Shown here one piece after another: positions 51,975-61,900 of a stretch of DNA of 64,000 bases. Made by a program: the position numbers and the translations under genes. How positions within the stretch are numbered: position 1 is the first letter of the stretch; every line of letters begins with the position of its first letter. Source of the DNA: an uncultured Flavobacteriales bacterium. GTDB lineage: Bacteria; Bacteroidota; Bacteroidia; Flavobacteriales; Crocinitomicaceae. The stretch covers positions 186,001 to 250,000 of the forward strand of contig CAMLHZ010000002.1 of assembly GCA_946480085.1 (NCBI GenBank), given 5' to 3'. The notes below the pieces were generated by a model that was given only the letters and a program-made list of their open reading frames with translations, was not told where the DNA came from and ran no database searches.

Positions 51975-52292
51975 TTAAGAATCCAGAAGATTGGGATGTG
52001 ATTTTCCTGCATCCACTTTTCTCGTCCATGATCTCTTCAAAAGATAGTAGGTAATAACCACCCAGATTACGGCAAATCCAATAGCTAATAAAGTAAGAAC
52101 AATTGGGACATCCAACCATTGTAAATTATTGGTAGCTGCGGCAATTACTCCAGCGAAGAACAAAAAGAAGATTTGAGCGAAAAGTGCAATTCCAACACCG
52201 AGGATGGCAATGCCCCAACGGCTTTTGTTGTATTCATGAGCTAATTGATAGTACCAGCGACCGATAAAGATGAGAGGGATAAGTCCAAGCAT
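51975..52292 (-). CDS. Small membrane protein, second of three tandem paralogues
   Basis: The 105-residue protein has three hydrophobic helices. WYYQLAHEYNKSRWGIAIL aligns with the shared Y-LA--Y-KN motif, and its C-terminal tail is HPNLLDS. It is the most regular member of the triplet and I used it to recognise the frameshift in the first. The function is unknown. Confidence 0.65.
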   Translation of the reverse strand: MLGLIPLIFIGRWYYQLAHEYNKSRWGIAILGVGIALFAQIFFLFFAGVIAAATNNLQWLDVPIVLTLLAIGFAVIWVVITYYLLKRSWTRKVDAGKSHPNLLDS

Positions 52293-52324
52293 GTTTTTGA
52301 ATTTAGAATGTGCGATAAAGTTAG

Positions 52325-52641
52325 TTAAAGATCCAGAATATCAGGATTCGAATTTTGTTTGGATTGTTGTTTAAAACGTCTTTCAAGCAATTTATAACTA
52401 CCAACAACACTTCCGATGCAGAAAGTGAGGAACCCTAATATAATCGCTAAAAATACCCAATCACCGACAGAGTAATTGAGTAGAATAAAAAATACGCAAT
52501 AGATTGAGATAACAACGGATACGATAGCTATTCCTGCACCCATAAGTATGTAGGGAACTGGATTCTTATCATATTTATTTGCCAGGCGATAAAGTGCCTG
52601 GCAATAAAGAACAGTAAAGCTATGAGACCTACAAAGATCAT
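52325..52641 (-). pseudogene. First of three tandem membrane-protein paralogues, with a one-base frameshift
   Basis: An ATG at 52641 overlaps the murQ stop by 4 bp (ATGA), the normal coupling of this operon, and encodes MIFVGLIALLFF. One base is then missing, probably a T in the TTT run at about 52604-52608 (minus strand). In the next frame the homologous sequence continues as CQALYRLANKYDKNPVPYIL and runs on through a second helix to the tail NPDILDL. The downstream ATG at 52543 starts in the middle of this homology, so a 72-residue protein from there would be an artefact. It could be a true pseudogene, phase variation or an assembly error. Confidence 0.75.
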
Positions 52642-53450
52642 TTTCCCGGATTTAATGAATCCACAGCAGCTCTTACAGAACCGTGTTTTAGCAACAATTC
52701 GTTTGCGGTTTTTTCATCCAATCCTGTTTCATCCATTACCATTCGTGTTCCACGGTCAACCAATTTTTCATTAGAAAGCTGCATGTCAACCATTTTGTTT
52801 CCTTTCACACGTCCCAAACGAATCATGACGGCAGTCGAAAGCATATTTAGCACCAACTTTTGAGCGGTTCCGCTTTTCATTCGTGTGGAGCCTGTTACGA
52901 ATTCTGGTCCAACCACAGGAGTAATCGCAATATCTGCTAATTTGCTTAATGGTGAATCCGGATTACAGGAAATTCCACCTGTGATAATTCCTTTCGATTT
53001 AGCTGTTTCCAGAGCACCTAGTACATATGGAGTCGTTCCTGAAGCTGCAATTCCAACTACCACATCATTTTCGTTGATATCGAACTCCAACAAATCTTTC
53101 CAGCCTTGTTGTTTGTCGTCTTCAGCAAATTCAACTGCCTTACGAATAGCTTTGTCACCTCCAGCAATAATTCCAATTACCATACCGTGTGGAACACCAA
53201 AGGTTGGTGGACATTCACTTGCGTCAACAATTCCCAAACGTCCGCTGGTTCCGGCGCCCATATAAAACAATCGACCACCTTTTTGCATGCGTTCAACCGT
53301 CGCATCCACCAACTTTCCAATTTGCTCAAGTTCTTGTGCAACAGCGATGGCAACCGTTTGGTCTTCGTTGTTTATACCTACCAATAATTCTTTAGTAGTT
53401 TTTAACTCAAGATCGTGGTGATTACTAGATGACTCGGTTACTCTATTCAT
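52638..53450 (-). CDS. murQ: N-acetylmuramic acid 6-phosphate etherase MurQ
   Basis: MurQ removes the D-lactyl ether of MurNAc-6-phosphate to give GlcNAc-6-phosphate, in cell-wall recycling. The 270-residue SIS-fold protein has FYMGAGTSGRLGIVDASE, CPPTFGVPHGMVIGIIAGG with the catalytic Glu region, and TGSTRMKSGTAQK. It is slightly shorter than the usual 300 residues at the C-terminus. It lies 20 bp after the PRTase gene and overlaps the next gene's start by 4 bp. Confidence 0.94.
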   Translation of the reverse strand: MNRVTESSSNHHDLELKTTKELLVGINNEDQTVAIAVAQELEQIGKLVDATVERMQKGGRLFYMGAGTSGRLGIVDASECPPTFGVPHGMVIGIIAGGDKAIRKAVEFAEDDKQQGWKDLLEFDINENDVVVGIAASGTTPYVLGALETAKSKGIITGGISCNPDSPLSKLADIAITPVVGPEFVTGSTRMKSGTAQKLVLNMLSTAVMIRLGRVKGNKMVDMQLSNEKLVDRGTRMVMDETGLDEKTANELLLKHGSVRAAVDSLNPGK

Positions 53451-53470
53451 TTTGACTTTTACTTTTTGAC

Positions 53471-53965
53471 TTAAACAAGAAACGCTTCTAAAGATCCATT
53501 CGAAGGAATGACTTCAACTCTTTCTTTCAGTGTTGTACTCAACGTTACGCCAACAAAATCACATTTGATAGGGTAACGACGGTGCATTCGATCTACCAAA
53601 GCCAATGTTTTCACACTGCGAACTGGTTGCTCCAGTACTTTCAATACTGCGTATTGCATGGTTGTTCCAGAGTTGATTACATCATCTACCAGAATAACGG
53701 TTTGTCCAACAAATTCCTTGACATCGATTGAACAATTGATCTCGTGATTCAATGGTTCATCTTTATGCAAATCGATTTTAAAGGAAGTCACTTTCTGCTC
53801 ACCGTTGGACTTTAGCAAATCGGTCAGTTGTTGCGCGAATACTTCACCGTTTCCAACAATTCCGCCAATGAACAAATGTTCGGTGCCATAAGTATTTTCG
53901 AGAACCTCGTGCGCCAAACGCATCATTTTTTGTTGAATTTGCTGCTGATTAAGGATCAATTGCAT
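53471..53965 (-). CDS. PyrR-like phosphoribosyltransferase
   Basis: The 164-residue type I PRTase has the PRPP motif VILVDDVINSGTTMQ (residues about 90-104). PyrR-like features are LVDRMHRRYPIKCDFVGVTL and ERVEVIP near the C-terminus. PyrR proteins are uracil PRTases and/or pyrimidine regulators. This one is divergent from carB, the first committed pyrimidine/arginine enzyme, which makes a link to pyrimidine control plausible. The 309-bp gap between them contains no sequence that I can call a PyrR-binding attenuator. Confidence 0.8.
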   Translation of the reverse strand: MQLILNQQQIQQKMMRLAHEVLENTYGTEHLFIGGIVGNGEVFAQQLTDLLKSNGEQKVTSFKIDLHKDEPLNHEINCSIDVKEFVGQTVILVDDVINSGTTMQYAVLKVLEQPVRSVKTLALVDRMHRRYPIKCDFVGVTLSTTLKERVEVIPSNGSLEAFLV

Positions 53966-54274
53966 AGTGAGAGAATTTGGGGTTAAAGATAATTCAAAAT
54001 GAAATGGAAAATGGATAATTTAAAATTTAAAAGGAAGCCAAAGAGCGTCTTTGATCACGGATTTAGTCGTATACATTCTCCATTTTAAATTCTCAATTGT
54101 AGTGAATGTTAATAACTCAACACAAAAACAAAATCGGTTTTGCAACCTTTCCGCTTTTTCTACCTAAATTTGCGCTCAATTTGTTGCGAATGTTTTATCA
54201 GCAAAACAAACGTCTCAAACTACACTGTATACTAACAGTAATTACAAATTGAACTCTTAAAAACAAAAGCTGAA
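53966..54274. other. 309-bp divergent regulatory gap between the PRTase gene and carB
   Basis: It contains a probable carB promoter (54139-54172), an imperfect inverted pair rich in AATGGA/TCCATT words at about 53990-54090, and a carB leader of roughly 95 nt. No small ORF or RNA gene is evident. Confidence 0.55.
54139..54172 (+). promoter_or_regulatory. Probable promoter of carB
   Basis: TTTG at 54139-54142, a 22-bp spacer and TAAATTTG at 54165-54172 (perfect -7) fit the Bacteroidota pattern with a long spacer. The carB ATG is about 100 bp downstream. Confidence 0.5.
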
Positions 54275-57091
54275 ATGCCGAAAAATACATCGATTAAATC
54301 TGTTCTTATCATTGGATCTGGACCAATTGTTATTGGTCAAGCGTGTGAGTTTGATTACGCTGGTTCTCAAGCTTCCCGTTCTCTTCGTGATGAAGGAATT
54401 GAAGTAACGCTAATCAACTCCAATCCTGCTACTATCATGACGGATAAAGTTGTTGCAGATAACGTGTATTTACAACCGCTTGAGCCAGAAAGCATTGTTG
54501 AGATCCTTAAAAAACATAAGATTGATGCCGTTCTTCCTACAATGGGGGGACAAACTGCTCTTAACCTTGCCATCAAATGTGATGAGATGGGGATTTGGGA
54601 AGAGTACGGTGTGGATATTATTGGAGTTGACATTGCTGCAATTGAAATTACAGAGAATCGCGAGGCGTTCCGTAATTTGATGTTGGACATCGATGTTCCA
54701 ATGGCTCCTCAGGCTACGGCAAAATCGTTCCTTGAAGGAAAAGAAATTGCTCAGGAATTTGGTTTCCCACTTTGTATCCGTCCTTCTTACACATTGGGAG
54801 GTTCCGGAGCTTCAATTGTTTACGACCCGAAACAATTTGATGGTTTGTTGGAGCGTGGACTTCAATTGTCGCCGATTCACGAAGTAATGATCGATAAAGC
54901 TCTTATGGGCTGGAAAGAATACGAATTGGAGTTGTTGCGTGATTCGAACGATAACGTAGTAATTATCTGTTCTATTGAGAATTTTGACCCGATGGGAATT
55001 CATACCGGGGATTCAATTACGGTTGCTCCGGCAATGACACTTTCTGATACTACTTTCCAGAAAATGAGAGACATGGCCATCAGAATGATGCGTTCTATCG
55101 GGAATTTCGCCGGAGGATGTAATGTTCAGTTTGCTGTTTCTCCAGATGAAAAAGAGGATATCATTGCTATCGAAATCAATCCACGTGTTTCTCGTTCTTC
55201 AGCTTTGGCGTCAAAAGCAACGGGTTATCCAATCGCTAAGATCGCTTCAAAATTGGCTATTGGTTACCACTTAGATGAATTGTCTAATCAAATTACAAAA
55301 ACAACTTCAGCTTTGTTTGAACCAACGTTGGACTATGTAATTGTAAAAATACCGCGTTGGAATTTCAATAAATTTCCGGGAACAGATCGTCGACTTGGAC
55401 TTCAAATGAAATCCGTTGGTGAGGTAATGGGAATTGGACGTTCATTCCAGGAAGCATTGCAAAAAGCTTGTCAATCATTGGAGATTAACCGAAATGGTTT
55501 AGGTTGTGACGGTAAAGAATTGACCAATCAAAGCGAAATCCTTCATAGCTTAGAGAATGCAAGCTGGAACCGTTTGTTCCATGTTTACGATGCAATCAAA
55601 CTGGGAATTCCGTTTAAAACGATTTTCGAAAAAACAAAAATTGATCACTGGTTCCTGAAACAAATCGAAGATCTGATTCATACAGAAAGAAGAATTGAGA
55701 AATTCCATTTAGAAAATCTTCCGTTCGACTTAATGATGGAAGCGAAGCAAAAAGGTTACGCCGACCGTCAAATTGCACATTTGTTACGTTGTTTAGAATC
55801 TGAAGTTCACGCAAAGCGAACAGAAATGGGAATCAAACGCGTATTTAAGCAAGTAGATACTTGTGCTGCTGAGTTTGACGCACAAACACCATATTTCTAT
55901 TCCACATTCGAATTTGAAAATGAGAGTGTGCGCACAGATAAGAAAAAAGTAGTTGTGCTTGGTTCAGGACCAAATAGAATTGGACAGGGAATTGAGTTCG
56001 ATTATTCTTGTGTACATGGTGTTCTTGCTGCAAAAGAATGTGGTTATGAAACCATCATGATCAACTGTAATCCTGAAACGGTTTCAACTGATTTCGATAC
56101 GGCAGATAAATTATACTTTGAGCCAGTTTTCTGGGAACATATCTACGATATCATTCAACACGAAAAACCGGAAGGAGTTATTGTTCAGTTAGGTGGTCAA
56201 ACTGCTTTGAAATTGGCAGAGAAACTGGAGCGTTTCGGAATTAAGATTCTTGGAACAAGTTTCGAAGCATTGGATTTGGCTGAAGACAGAGGTCGTTTCT
56301 CTAAAGTATTGGAGGAACACAATATTCCATTCCCGAAATACGGAATCGTAGAAAGCGCTGAACAGGCAATTGAATTGTCCAATGACTTAGGTTTCCCGTT
56401 GTTGGTTCGTCCTTCATATGTATTGGGTGGACAAAAAATGAAAATTGTCATCAATAAGGAAGAATTGGAGCACCACGTAGTTGATATCATCAATGAAATG
56501 GGAAGCAATCAAATTTTGTTGGATCACTTCCTAGGAGGAGCAATTGAAGCAGAAGCAGATGCCATTTGTGATGGAAAAGATGTTTACATTATTGGTGTAA
56601 TGCAGCACATTGAGCCAGCAGGAATTCACTCAGGTGATTCTTATGCAGTTCTTCCTCCATACAATTTGGGAGATTTTGTAATGCAGCAAATTGAAGACAT
56701 CACGAAGAAAATTGCAGTTGCATTGCGAACAGTTGGTTTGATCAATATTCAGTTCGCAATTAAAGACGACAAAGTATACGTTATTGAAGCAAATCCACGT
56801 GCATCACGTACGGTTCCATTTATCGCTAAGGCTTACGACGAACCTTATGTGAATTACGCAACAAAAGTGATGTTGGGTGAGAAGAAAGTGAAAGACTTTA
56901 ACTTCCAACCTCGCAAAGAAGGATATGCAATAAAGATTCCTGTGTTCTCTTATGAGAAGTTCCCTGATGTGAAGAAAGAATTAGGTCCGGAGATGAAATC
57001 AACTGGTGAAGCCATTCGTTTCATCAAGAATTTGAAAGATCCTTTCTTTACAAAGATTTACTCTGAAAGAAACATGCATCTTTCGAAGTAA
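54275..57091 (+). CDS. carB: Carbamoyl-phosphate synthase large subunit, without MGS domain
   Basis: CarB makes carbamoyl phosphate from bicarbonate, ammonia (from CarA) and two ATP, for pyrimidine and arginine synthesis. The 938-residue protein has two ATP-grasp halves: the first at about 1-400 (LIIGSGPIVIGQACEFDYAG, SYTLGGSGASIVY) and the second at about 555-930 (VLGSGPNRIGQGIEFDYS, SYVLGGQKMKIV). A helical oligomerisation part lies between them. It ends at YSERNMHLSK, just after the second ATP-grasp half, so the allosteric MGS-like domain (about 130 residues) of the 1070-residue E. coli protein is missing. Short forms of this kind are known in flavobacteria. CarA is not in the window. Confidence 0.96.
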   Translation: MPKNTSIKSVLIIGSGPIVIGQACEFDYAGSQASRSLRDEGIEVTLINSNPATIMTDKVVADNVYLQPLEPESIVEILKKHKIDAVLPTMGGQTALNLAIKCDEMGIWEEYGVDIIGVDIAAIEITENREAFRNLMLDIDVPMAPQATAKSFLEGKEIAQEFGFPLCIRPSYTLGGSGASIVYDPKQFDGLLERGLQLSPIHEVMIDKALMGWKEYELELLRDSNDNVVIICSIENFDPMGIHTGDSITVAPAMTLSDTTFQKMRDMAIRMMRSIGNFAGGCNVQFAVSPDEKEDIIAIEINPRVSRSSALASKATGYPIAKIASKLAIGYHLDELSNQITKTTSALFEPTLDYVIVKIPRWNFNKFPGTDRRLGLQMKSVGEVMGIGRSFQEALQKACQSLEINRNGLGCDGKELTNQSEILHSLENASWNRLFHVYDAIKLGIPFKTIFEKTKIDHWFLKQIEDLIHTERRIEKFHLENLPFDLMMEAKQKGYADRQIAHLLRCLESEVHAKRTEMGIKRVFKQVDTCAAEFDAQTPYFYSTFEFENESVRTDKKKVVVLGSGPNRIGQGIEFDYSCVHGVLAAKECGYETIMINCNPETVSTDFDTADKLYFEPVFWEHIYDIIQHEKPEGVIVQLGGQTALKLAEKLERFGIKILGTSFEALDLAEDRGRFSKVLEEHNIPFPKYGIVESAEQAIELSNDLGFPLLVRPSYVLGGQKMKIVINKEELEHHVVDIINEMGSNQILLDHFLGGAIEAEADAICDGKDVYIIGVMQHIEPAGIHSGDSYAVLPPYNLGDFVMQQIEDITKKIAVALRTVGLINIQFAIKDDKVYVIEANPRASRTVPFIAKAYDEPYVNYATKVMLGEKKVKDFNFQPRKEGYAIKIPVFSYEKFPDVKKELGPEMKSTGEAIRFIKNLKDPFFTKIYSERNMHLSK

Positions 57092-57093
57092 CA

Positions 57094-57369
57094 GTGGAAG
57101 AGAACCTTCATATCACTCAAGCCAGTCTTAGTGGATTGTTCAAAACGATTCTGATAATCATTGGTGCTTTCGTTGCTTTGCGTTTCATTGGTCAAATGAT
57201 GATTGCGAAACGTAATCTTGATGAGCAACGGGAAATGGAAGAAAAGGAAAAGAAGTTTCAACGTGAACGAAAGGAAAAACTTCAGAATTTTGGTAAGGTG
57301 ACGGTTTCTAAATCGAATCCATCTACAAAAGGAGATGTTCAAGATGTCGATTACGAAGAAGTGAATTAA
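57094..57369 (+). CDS. DUF4834-like small membrane protein
   Basis: The 91-residue protein has one membrane helix (TILIIIGAFVALRFIGQMMI), a highly charged helical segment (LDEQREMEEKEKKFQRERKE) and a C-terminal tail ending VDYEEVN. That order matches DUF4834 of flavobacteria, whose tail usually ends in (D/Y)xEEV. The start is a GTG at 57094, 2 bp after the carB stop, so it is probably coupled to carB translation. The function is unknown. Confidence 0.7.
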   Translation: MEENLHITQASLSGLFKTILIIIGAFVALRFIGQMMIAKRNLDEQREMEEKEKKFQRERKEKLQNFGKVTVSKSNPSTKGDVQDVDYEEVN

Positions 57370-57376
57370 ATAGGGA

Positions 57377-57412
57377 AAATCCCGGTCTGTTATTAACTGA
57401 TCGGGATTTTTG
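57377..57412 (+). terminator. Terminator of the carB operon
   Basis: AAATCCCGGTC pairs with GATCGGGATTT (one G-U) and ends in a T run. It also faces the cupredoxin gene ending at 57424 on the other strand. Confidence 0.85.
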
Positions 57413-57423
57413 ATTTTATGGGT

Positions 57424-58002
57424 TTATTTTTTGGTAATACGTTGCGTTTTAGACGTTCCACCTTCTTTAACTTCAAGCAAATAGCTTCCTGGATTTAGTA
57501 AGAAAAGATCGATCTGATTCTCAGCGAAAAGTGATTTGGTAAAAACAAGATTCCCGAGTAAGTCAAACACATTGACTTGTCTTTCCGTTGATGAAACAGG
57601 TAGGTAAAGAATATTCTCCGTTGGGTTTGGATAAACCAGATAGTCTGGATTCTCCTCATTAATTCCAGCTAACTCTTGAACCACAATGTATCCGGCCATC
57701 ATTGATGGGTGCAAGTCACATCTAAAAGAGTAGGTGCCAGGAACGTTAAAGCGATAACCATAAATCCAGTTTTCACTTTCTCTCGTCATTCCAAAAGATT
57801 CCGGATTATAGGGAAAACTTTCCGTAGTACCATTAATGTTATGACTTCCGTGATTTGGATTAATGAAAGTAATAGAATCTCCTGCGTTGATCGTCAAACT
57901 GTTGTCTGACCAGGTATTTCCATTTGCAGTAACTGTGTAATTTGTTTGACTATTTCCTTGAAATGACAAACCAATGATGAACAATAGTAAGAGCTTTTCC
58001 AT
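57424..58002 (-). CDS. Secreted cupredoxin with T9SS type A sorting domain, paralogue 1
   Basis: The 192-residue precursor has a signal peptide (1-19) and a plastocyanin/amicyanin-like domain (about 20-110). The type 1 copper ligands are all present: His54 (GSHNI), Cys95, His98 and Met101 in RCDLHPSMM. The Cys-x2-His-x2-Met spacing is that of amicyanin and pseudoazurin rather than plastocyanin. Residues about 118-192 (YLVYPNPTENILYLP to TQRITKK) are a type A T9SS domain. The product is thus a small blue copper electron carrier or copper binder delivered to the cell surface. The redox partner is unknown. Confidence 0.88.
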   Translation of the reverse strand: MEKLLLLFIIGLSFQGNSQTNYTVTANGNTWSDNSLTINAGDSITFINPNHGSHNINGTTESFPYNPESFGMTRESENWIYGYRFNVPGTYSFRCDLHPSMMAGYIVVQELAGINEENPDYLVYPNPTENILYLPVSSTERQVNVFDLLGNLVFTKSLFAENQIDLFLLNPGSYLLEVKEGGTSKTQRITKK

Positions 58003-58124
58003 AATTTTTTGCTTTACAGAAATTTACGGCTTCCTCTATCTGAAAACCAGTTAATTAACAGATTTCAACATTTATTAAGGAATTGTTCGTTTTTGCATAA
58101 ATCACACATTTTTTTAAGAATAAA

Positions 58125-58185
58125 AAATCCCCATACTCTAATGCGGACTGAGGTTACTCGAACTCCGCACTAGTGTATGGGGATT
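58125..58185 (-). terminator. Compound terminator with nested stems
   Basis: AAATCCCCATAC (58125-58136) pairs perfectly with GTATGGGGATTT (58174-58185), and inside this TGCGGA pairs with TCCGCA. The whole 61-nt element follows the stop of the second cupredoxin gene by 14 bp. Confidence 0.82.
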
Positions 58186-58199
58186 TAATTTGGGTTGTA

Positions 58200-58778
58200 T
58201 TATTTCTTCATGAATCGCTGCGTTTCGATTGTTCCTTCAGCGTTAATCTGTACCAAATAACTTCCGGCCATTAACTGGCTTAGATCCAATACATTTTCAT
58301 TATTCATTTCTTTCATGAAAATCAGATTTCCCATCATATCATAAATAGAAGCTGTATAGTTCGAATGATTGACTTTCAGAGTCATAAGGTTTTTCACAGG
58401 ATTTGGATAAAGACCAAATTTACCGTCATTTTCAACTAGTCCGGCTCCACCATTCACTACAATTGTTCCCGTCATCATGGATGAGTGAACATCGCATCTG
58501 TAAGAATACGTTCCGGCAATGTTAAAACGGTGACCATAAACCCAGTTCTGACTTGATGTAAGCATTCCGAAAGATTCCGGATTTGATGGATAAGTAGCCG
58601 TAGTTCCATTTACATTATGCAATCCTTGACCTGCATTAGTAAATGTAATCGAATCACCAACATCAATGGTTAAGGAATTGGGAGCCCAGGAATTCCCCAT
58701 AGTGTTGATGTTGTGGTTTGTCTGATTAAATGCATAAAAAGACGAACTTGAAATTAATACTAGTAATAGATTTTTCAT
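58200..58778 (-). CDS. Secreted cupredoxin with T9SS type A sorting domain, paralogue 2
   Basis: The 192-residue precursor has exactly the same length and ligand numbering as the gene at 57424. The signal peptide is at about 1-18, and the copper ligands are His54 (GLHNV), Cys95, His98 and Met101 in RCDVHSSMM. The T9SS type A tail runs from FGLYPNPVKNLMTL to TQRFMKK. The pair clearly arose by tandem duplication, but the sequences have diverged well. A terminator lies between, so they are transcribed separately. Confidence 0.88.
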   Translation of the reverse strand: MKNLLLVLISSSSFYAFNQTNHNINTMGNSWAPNSLTIDVGDSITFTNAGQGLHNVNGTTATYPSNPESFGMLTSSQNWVYGHRFNIAGTYSYRCDVHSSMMTGTIVVNGGAGLVENDGKFGLYPNPVKNLMTLKVNHSNYTASIYDMMGNLIFMKEMNNENVLDLSQLMAGSYLVQINAEGTIETQRFMKK

Positions 58779-58971
58779 ACGCTTGATTTTTCACGAAATG
58801 TACAACTATTAACTTAATCAAATCTGGTTTTTTAACACATTTAAAACTTTTCACACAGCTTGTGCTATTCGGTTAAAGTTTGTTGACATTTAGTAATAAT
58901 TGCTTCTACCAAATGAATTGATGTCTGAATGAATTAACTATCTTCACGCCTAAATTTTACATCAACAGAAC

Positions 58972-61900
58972 ATGAATATTTCTGCATTTTTCAAGAAGAA
59001 TTGGATTCATTTTGCCGCAATTGGTATTTTCCTTGTGATCTGTCTTACTTATTTCCGTTTGGAATTGACAGACTACCAGTTAAAACAGCATGACATTGAA
59101 CAACACGTTGGTATGTCTCATGAAATTGTGGATTTCCGCGAGCATAACAATGGTCAGGAGCCATTATGGACAAATTCTATGTTCGGGGGAATGCCTGCAA
59201 CACAGGTTTCTTTGATTCATGGTGGAAACTGGTTTTCGAACCTCGAAACAATGTACTTTAAAACACTTCCTTCTCCATTAGGAATTGTATTGCTTTATAT
59301 AATCGGCTTCTATATCATGCTATCGATGATGAAAATCAATAAGTGGGTGGCTATTGTTGGAGCATTGACTTATGGATTTTTGAGTTATCAGATAATCATT
59401 CTTGGCGCAGGACACAATTCCAAAGGTGTTGCTATCGCATTTTTGGCTCCGGTTGTTGGGTCCTTCTTTTATGCCTATCGACGGTCATGGAAATGGGGAG
59501 CCCTGTTAAGTGCTTTGTTCATGAGTTTTGAATTGGCAGCCAATCACCTTCAGGTGACTTATTACCTAAGTTTTGTTTTGTTGGCACTAGGAATTGCTGA
59601 AGTTTTCAGGGTTTTAAAAAGTAAGGAATATAAGAATTTCCTGAAAGCAACATTAGGAATTTTGGTAGGTTATTTTATCGCTGTTTCCATTAACTATGGT
59701 AACGTTTCAATGACAAATGACTACGTTAAACATTCAATTCGTGGTGGAAATGATCTTTCTATTGATGCTTCAGGAGAATCGAACAGCAAAAATTCCACGG
59801 AAGGTTTGGAAAGAACATATGTTACTGAATACAGCTATGGACTGGGTGAAACGTTTTCGTTTATTACACCATATGCAAAAGGTGCTGGAACAATGACTTT
59901 CGAAGAATCACCGTTTGTTGATTTGGTTGAGAAAAGTGATTACGACGTCAACATGCAGGATGCCATTTTAAAAGGAGGCTATGCTTATTGGGGAGATCAA
60001 CCTGCAACTTCCGGTCCGGTTTATATTGGAGTTATCGTTGTTTTCCTGGCGTTGCTGGGAATGGTTTATATAAAAGATGCTTCTAAATGGGCATTGTTGG
60101 CTGTAACCATTTTGACCGTTATGTTATCATGGGGTAAAAATTATATGGGGCTAACCGACTGGTTCTTGGATAATGTTCCTGGTTACAATAAGTTTAGAGC
60201 TGTAACAATCATTTTGGTAATTGCTGAACTCTGTATTCCACTTCTTGCTGTGTTGTTGGTCGATAAACTGATAAAAGAAAGAGAAGCAATTAAAGCCAAT
60301 TTGAAACCTTTCTATGTCACTTCAGCCTCTTACTTTTTGCTCTTGTTGGTATTGAAGTTTGGAGGGATTGATGATTCATACACATGGATTAGAGAGCGTG
60401 AGGCTGAAAACCAACCAGCTCCTGATTTTGAAGCAATGAGAGGTGAGTTCCGAAATCAAATTATGTCAATGCCCGTTGACTCTGCTGCGAAGTTTGGAAT
60501 TGACGCCACAAACCCTCAATCTGTTGAATCTGCAATTACACAGCAGATAGAGATGAAGAAGGAAGAGTACAAGCGAAACGAAGAATCTCAACAACTGGTG
60601 AAAAATGCAGTTAAAGATATTCGTGAACAAGTTTGGAATAGCTCCATGACGCGTTCGATATTGTTTACTTTGCTTGCTATCGGATGTTTGGCACTTTACT
60701 TCCTAACTTCAGTTTCAGCGGCTATTTCACTTGGTGCTCTAGGATTAATTGCCTTCCTGGATATTATAACCATGTCGAGCAATTACATGAACAATTCAGA
60801 TTTGCCAGATGGATCGGGATACAAATACTGGGTTCCGATATTAGAAGCTAAATATCCTACCACGGCAGATCAGGCTGACATGGATATTTTAACTCTTGAA
60901 ACCGAAGCAAATTCGTATGTCGATGAACAAGTGAAGAAAGGGTTTGCTGAAGGTAAAGCGAAAGCTTATGAATTGGATGCTTCCGGTTCGGATGCAAGAC
61001 GTATTGAAATGGCCTATGGTTTTTCTGCTTTGAATAGAAATACCAATTACCGTGTGTTCGATCAGCAAGGTGGATTTAGTTCTGCTGCGGCATCTTATTT
61101 CCACAAATCACTTGGTGGTTATCATGGTGCGAAATTGCGTTCTATTCAGAATTTGGCTGAATTTCACCTTTACAAATCGAACCAAAAGGTTTACGATATG
61201 TTGAACGTGAAATACTTCTTGAGCACAGGTGCTGAAGGGAGAACCGCAAATCCAAATCCTACTGCTTTAGGAAATGCATGGTTCGTTCGCAACGCAAAAG
61301 TTGTTTCAACAGCGGATCAGGAAATCCTGAGTCTTGGATCTAAATTCAAAATGAGCAATATTAGTAATGGTCGATTCTTTGTTAATGGAGTAGAGAAGAA
61401 GCAACTTGAAAGTTACGCCAATGCTAAGCTACAATATTTACCTGCTGGAGCAAGAGACACGCTTAGTATTCAATTGTCGAATGACGTGCCTAAGGGTGCT
61501 GAAATTGTATATGTTAAGGATACTAAAGGTAAAACGAACTTGATCATGAAGCGTGATTTTGATCGTGATACAACGAAATCATTTACAGCATTTGTTGACA
61601 TTAAGTCAATTAGCGAATTCAAACCAATTGAAGAAATTATTGTTTCTGCAACTGAAGCGAAGAAACTGAAAGCAAAATCGTGGAAAGGTGAAGGAATCAT
61701 TAAACTGAAATCATACGCTCCGAATAAATTGGTATATACGACAAACGCTTCTGATAAAGGAATGGCTGTTTTCAGTGAGGTATATTATGCAGACGGTTGG
61801 ACAGCAACAATTAACGGAAAACCAGCGGATATTGTTCGTGTGAACTACCTGTTGAGAGGATTGGAACTTCCTAAAGGGGAGAGCAAGATTGTATTTACCT

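Noticed and set aside
52325..52543. A 72-residue membrane protein starting at the ATG at 52543
   Set aside because: Homology to the two neighbouring paralogues continues upstream of this ATG, and a coupled ATG exists at 52641; the short frame is the product of a frameshift.
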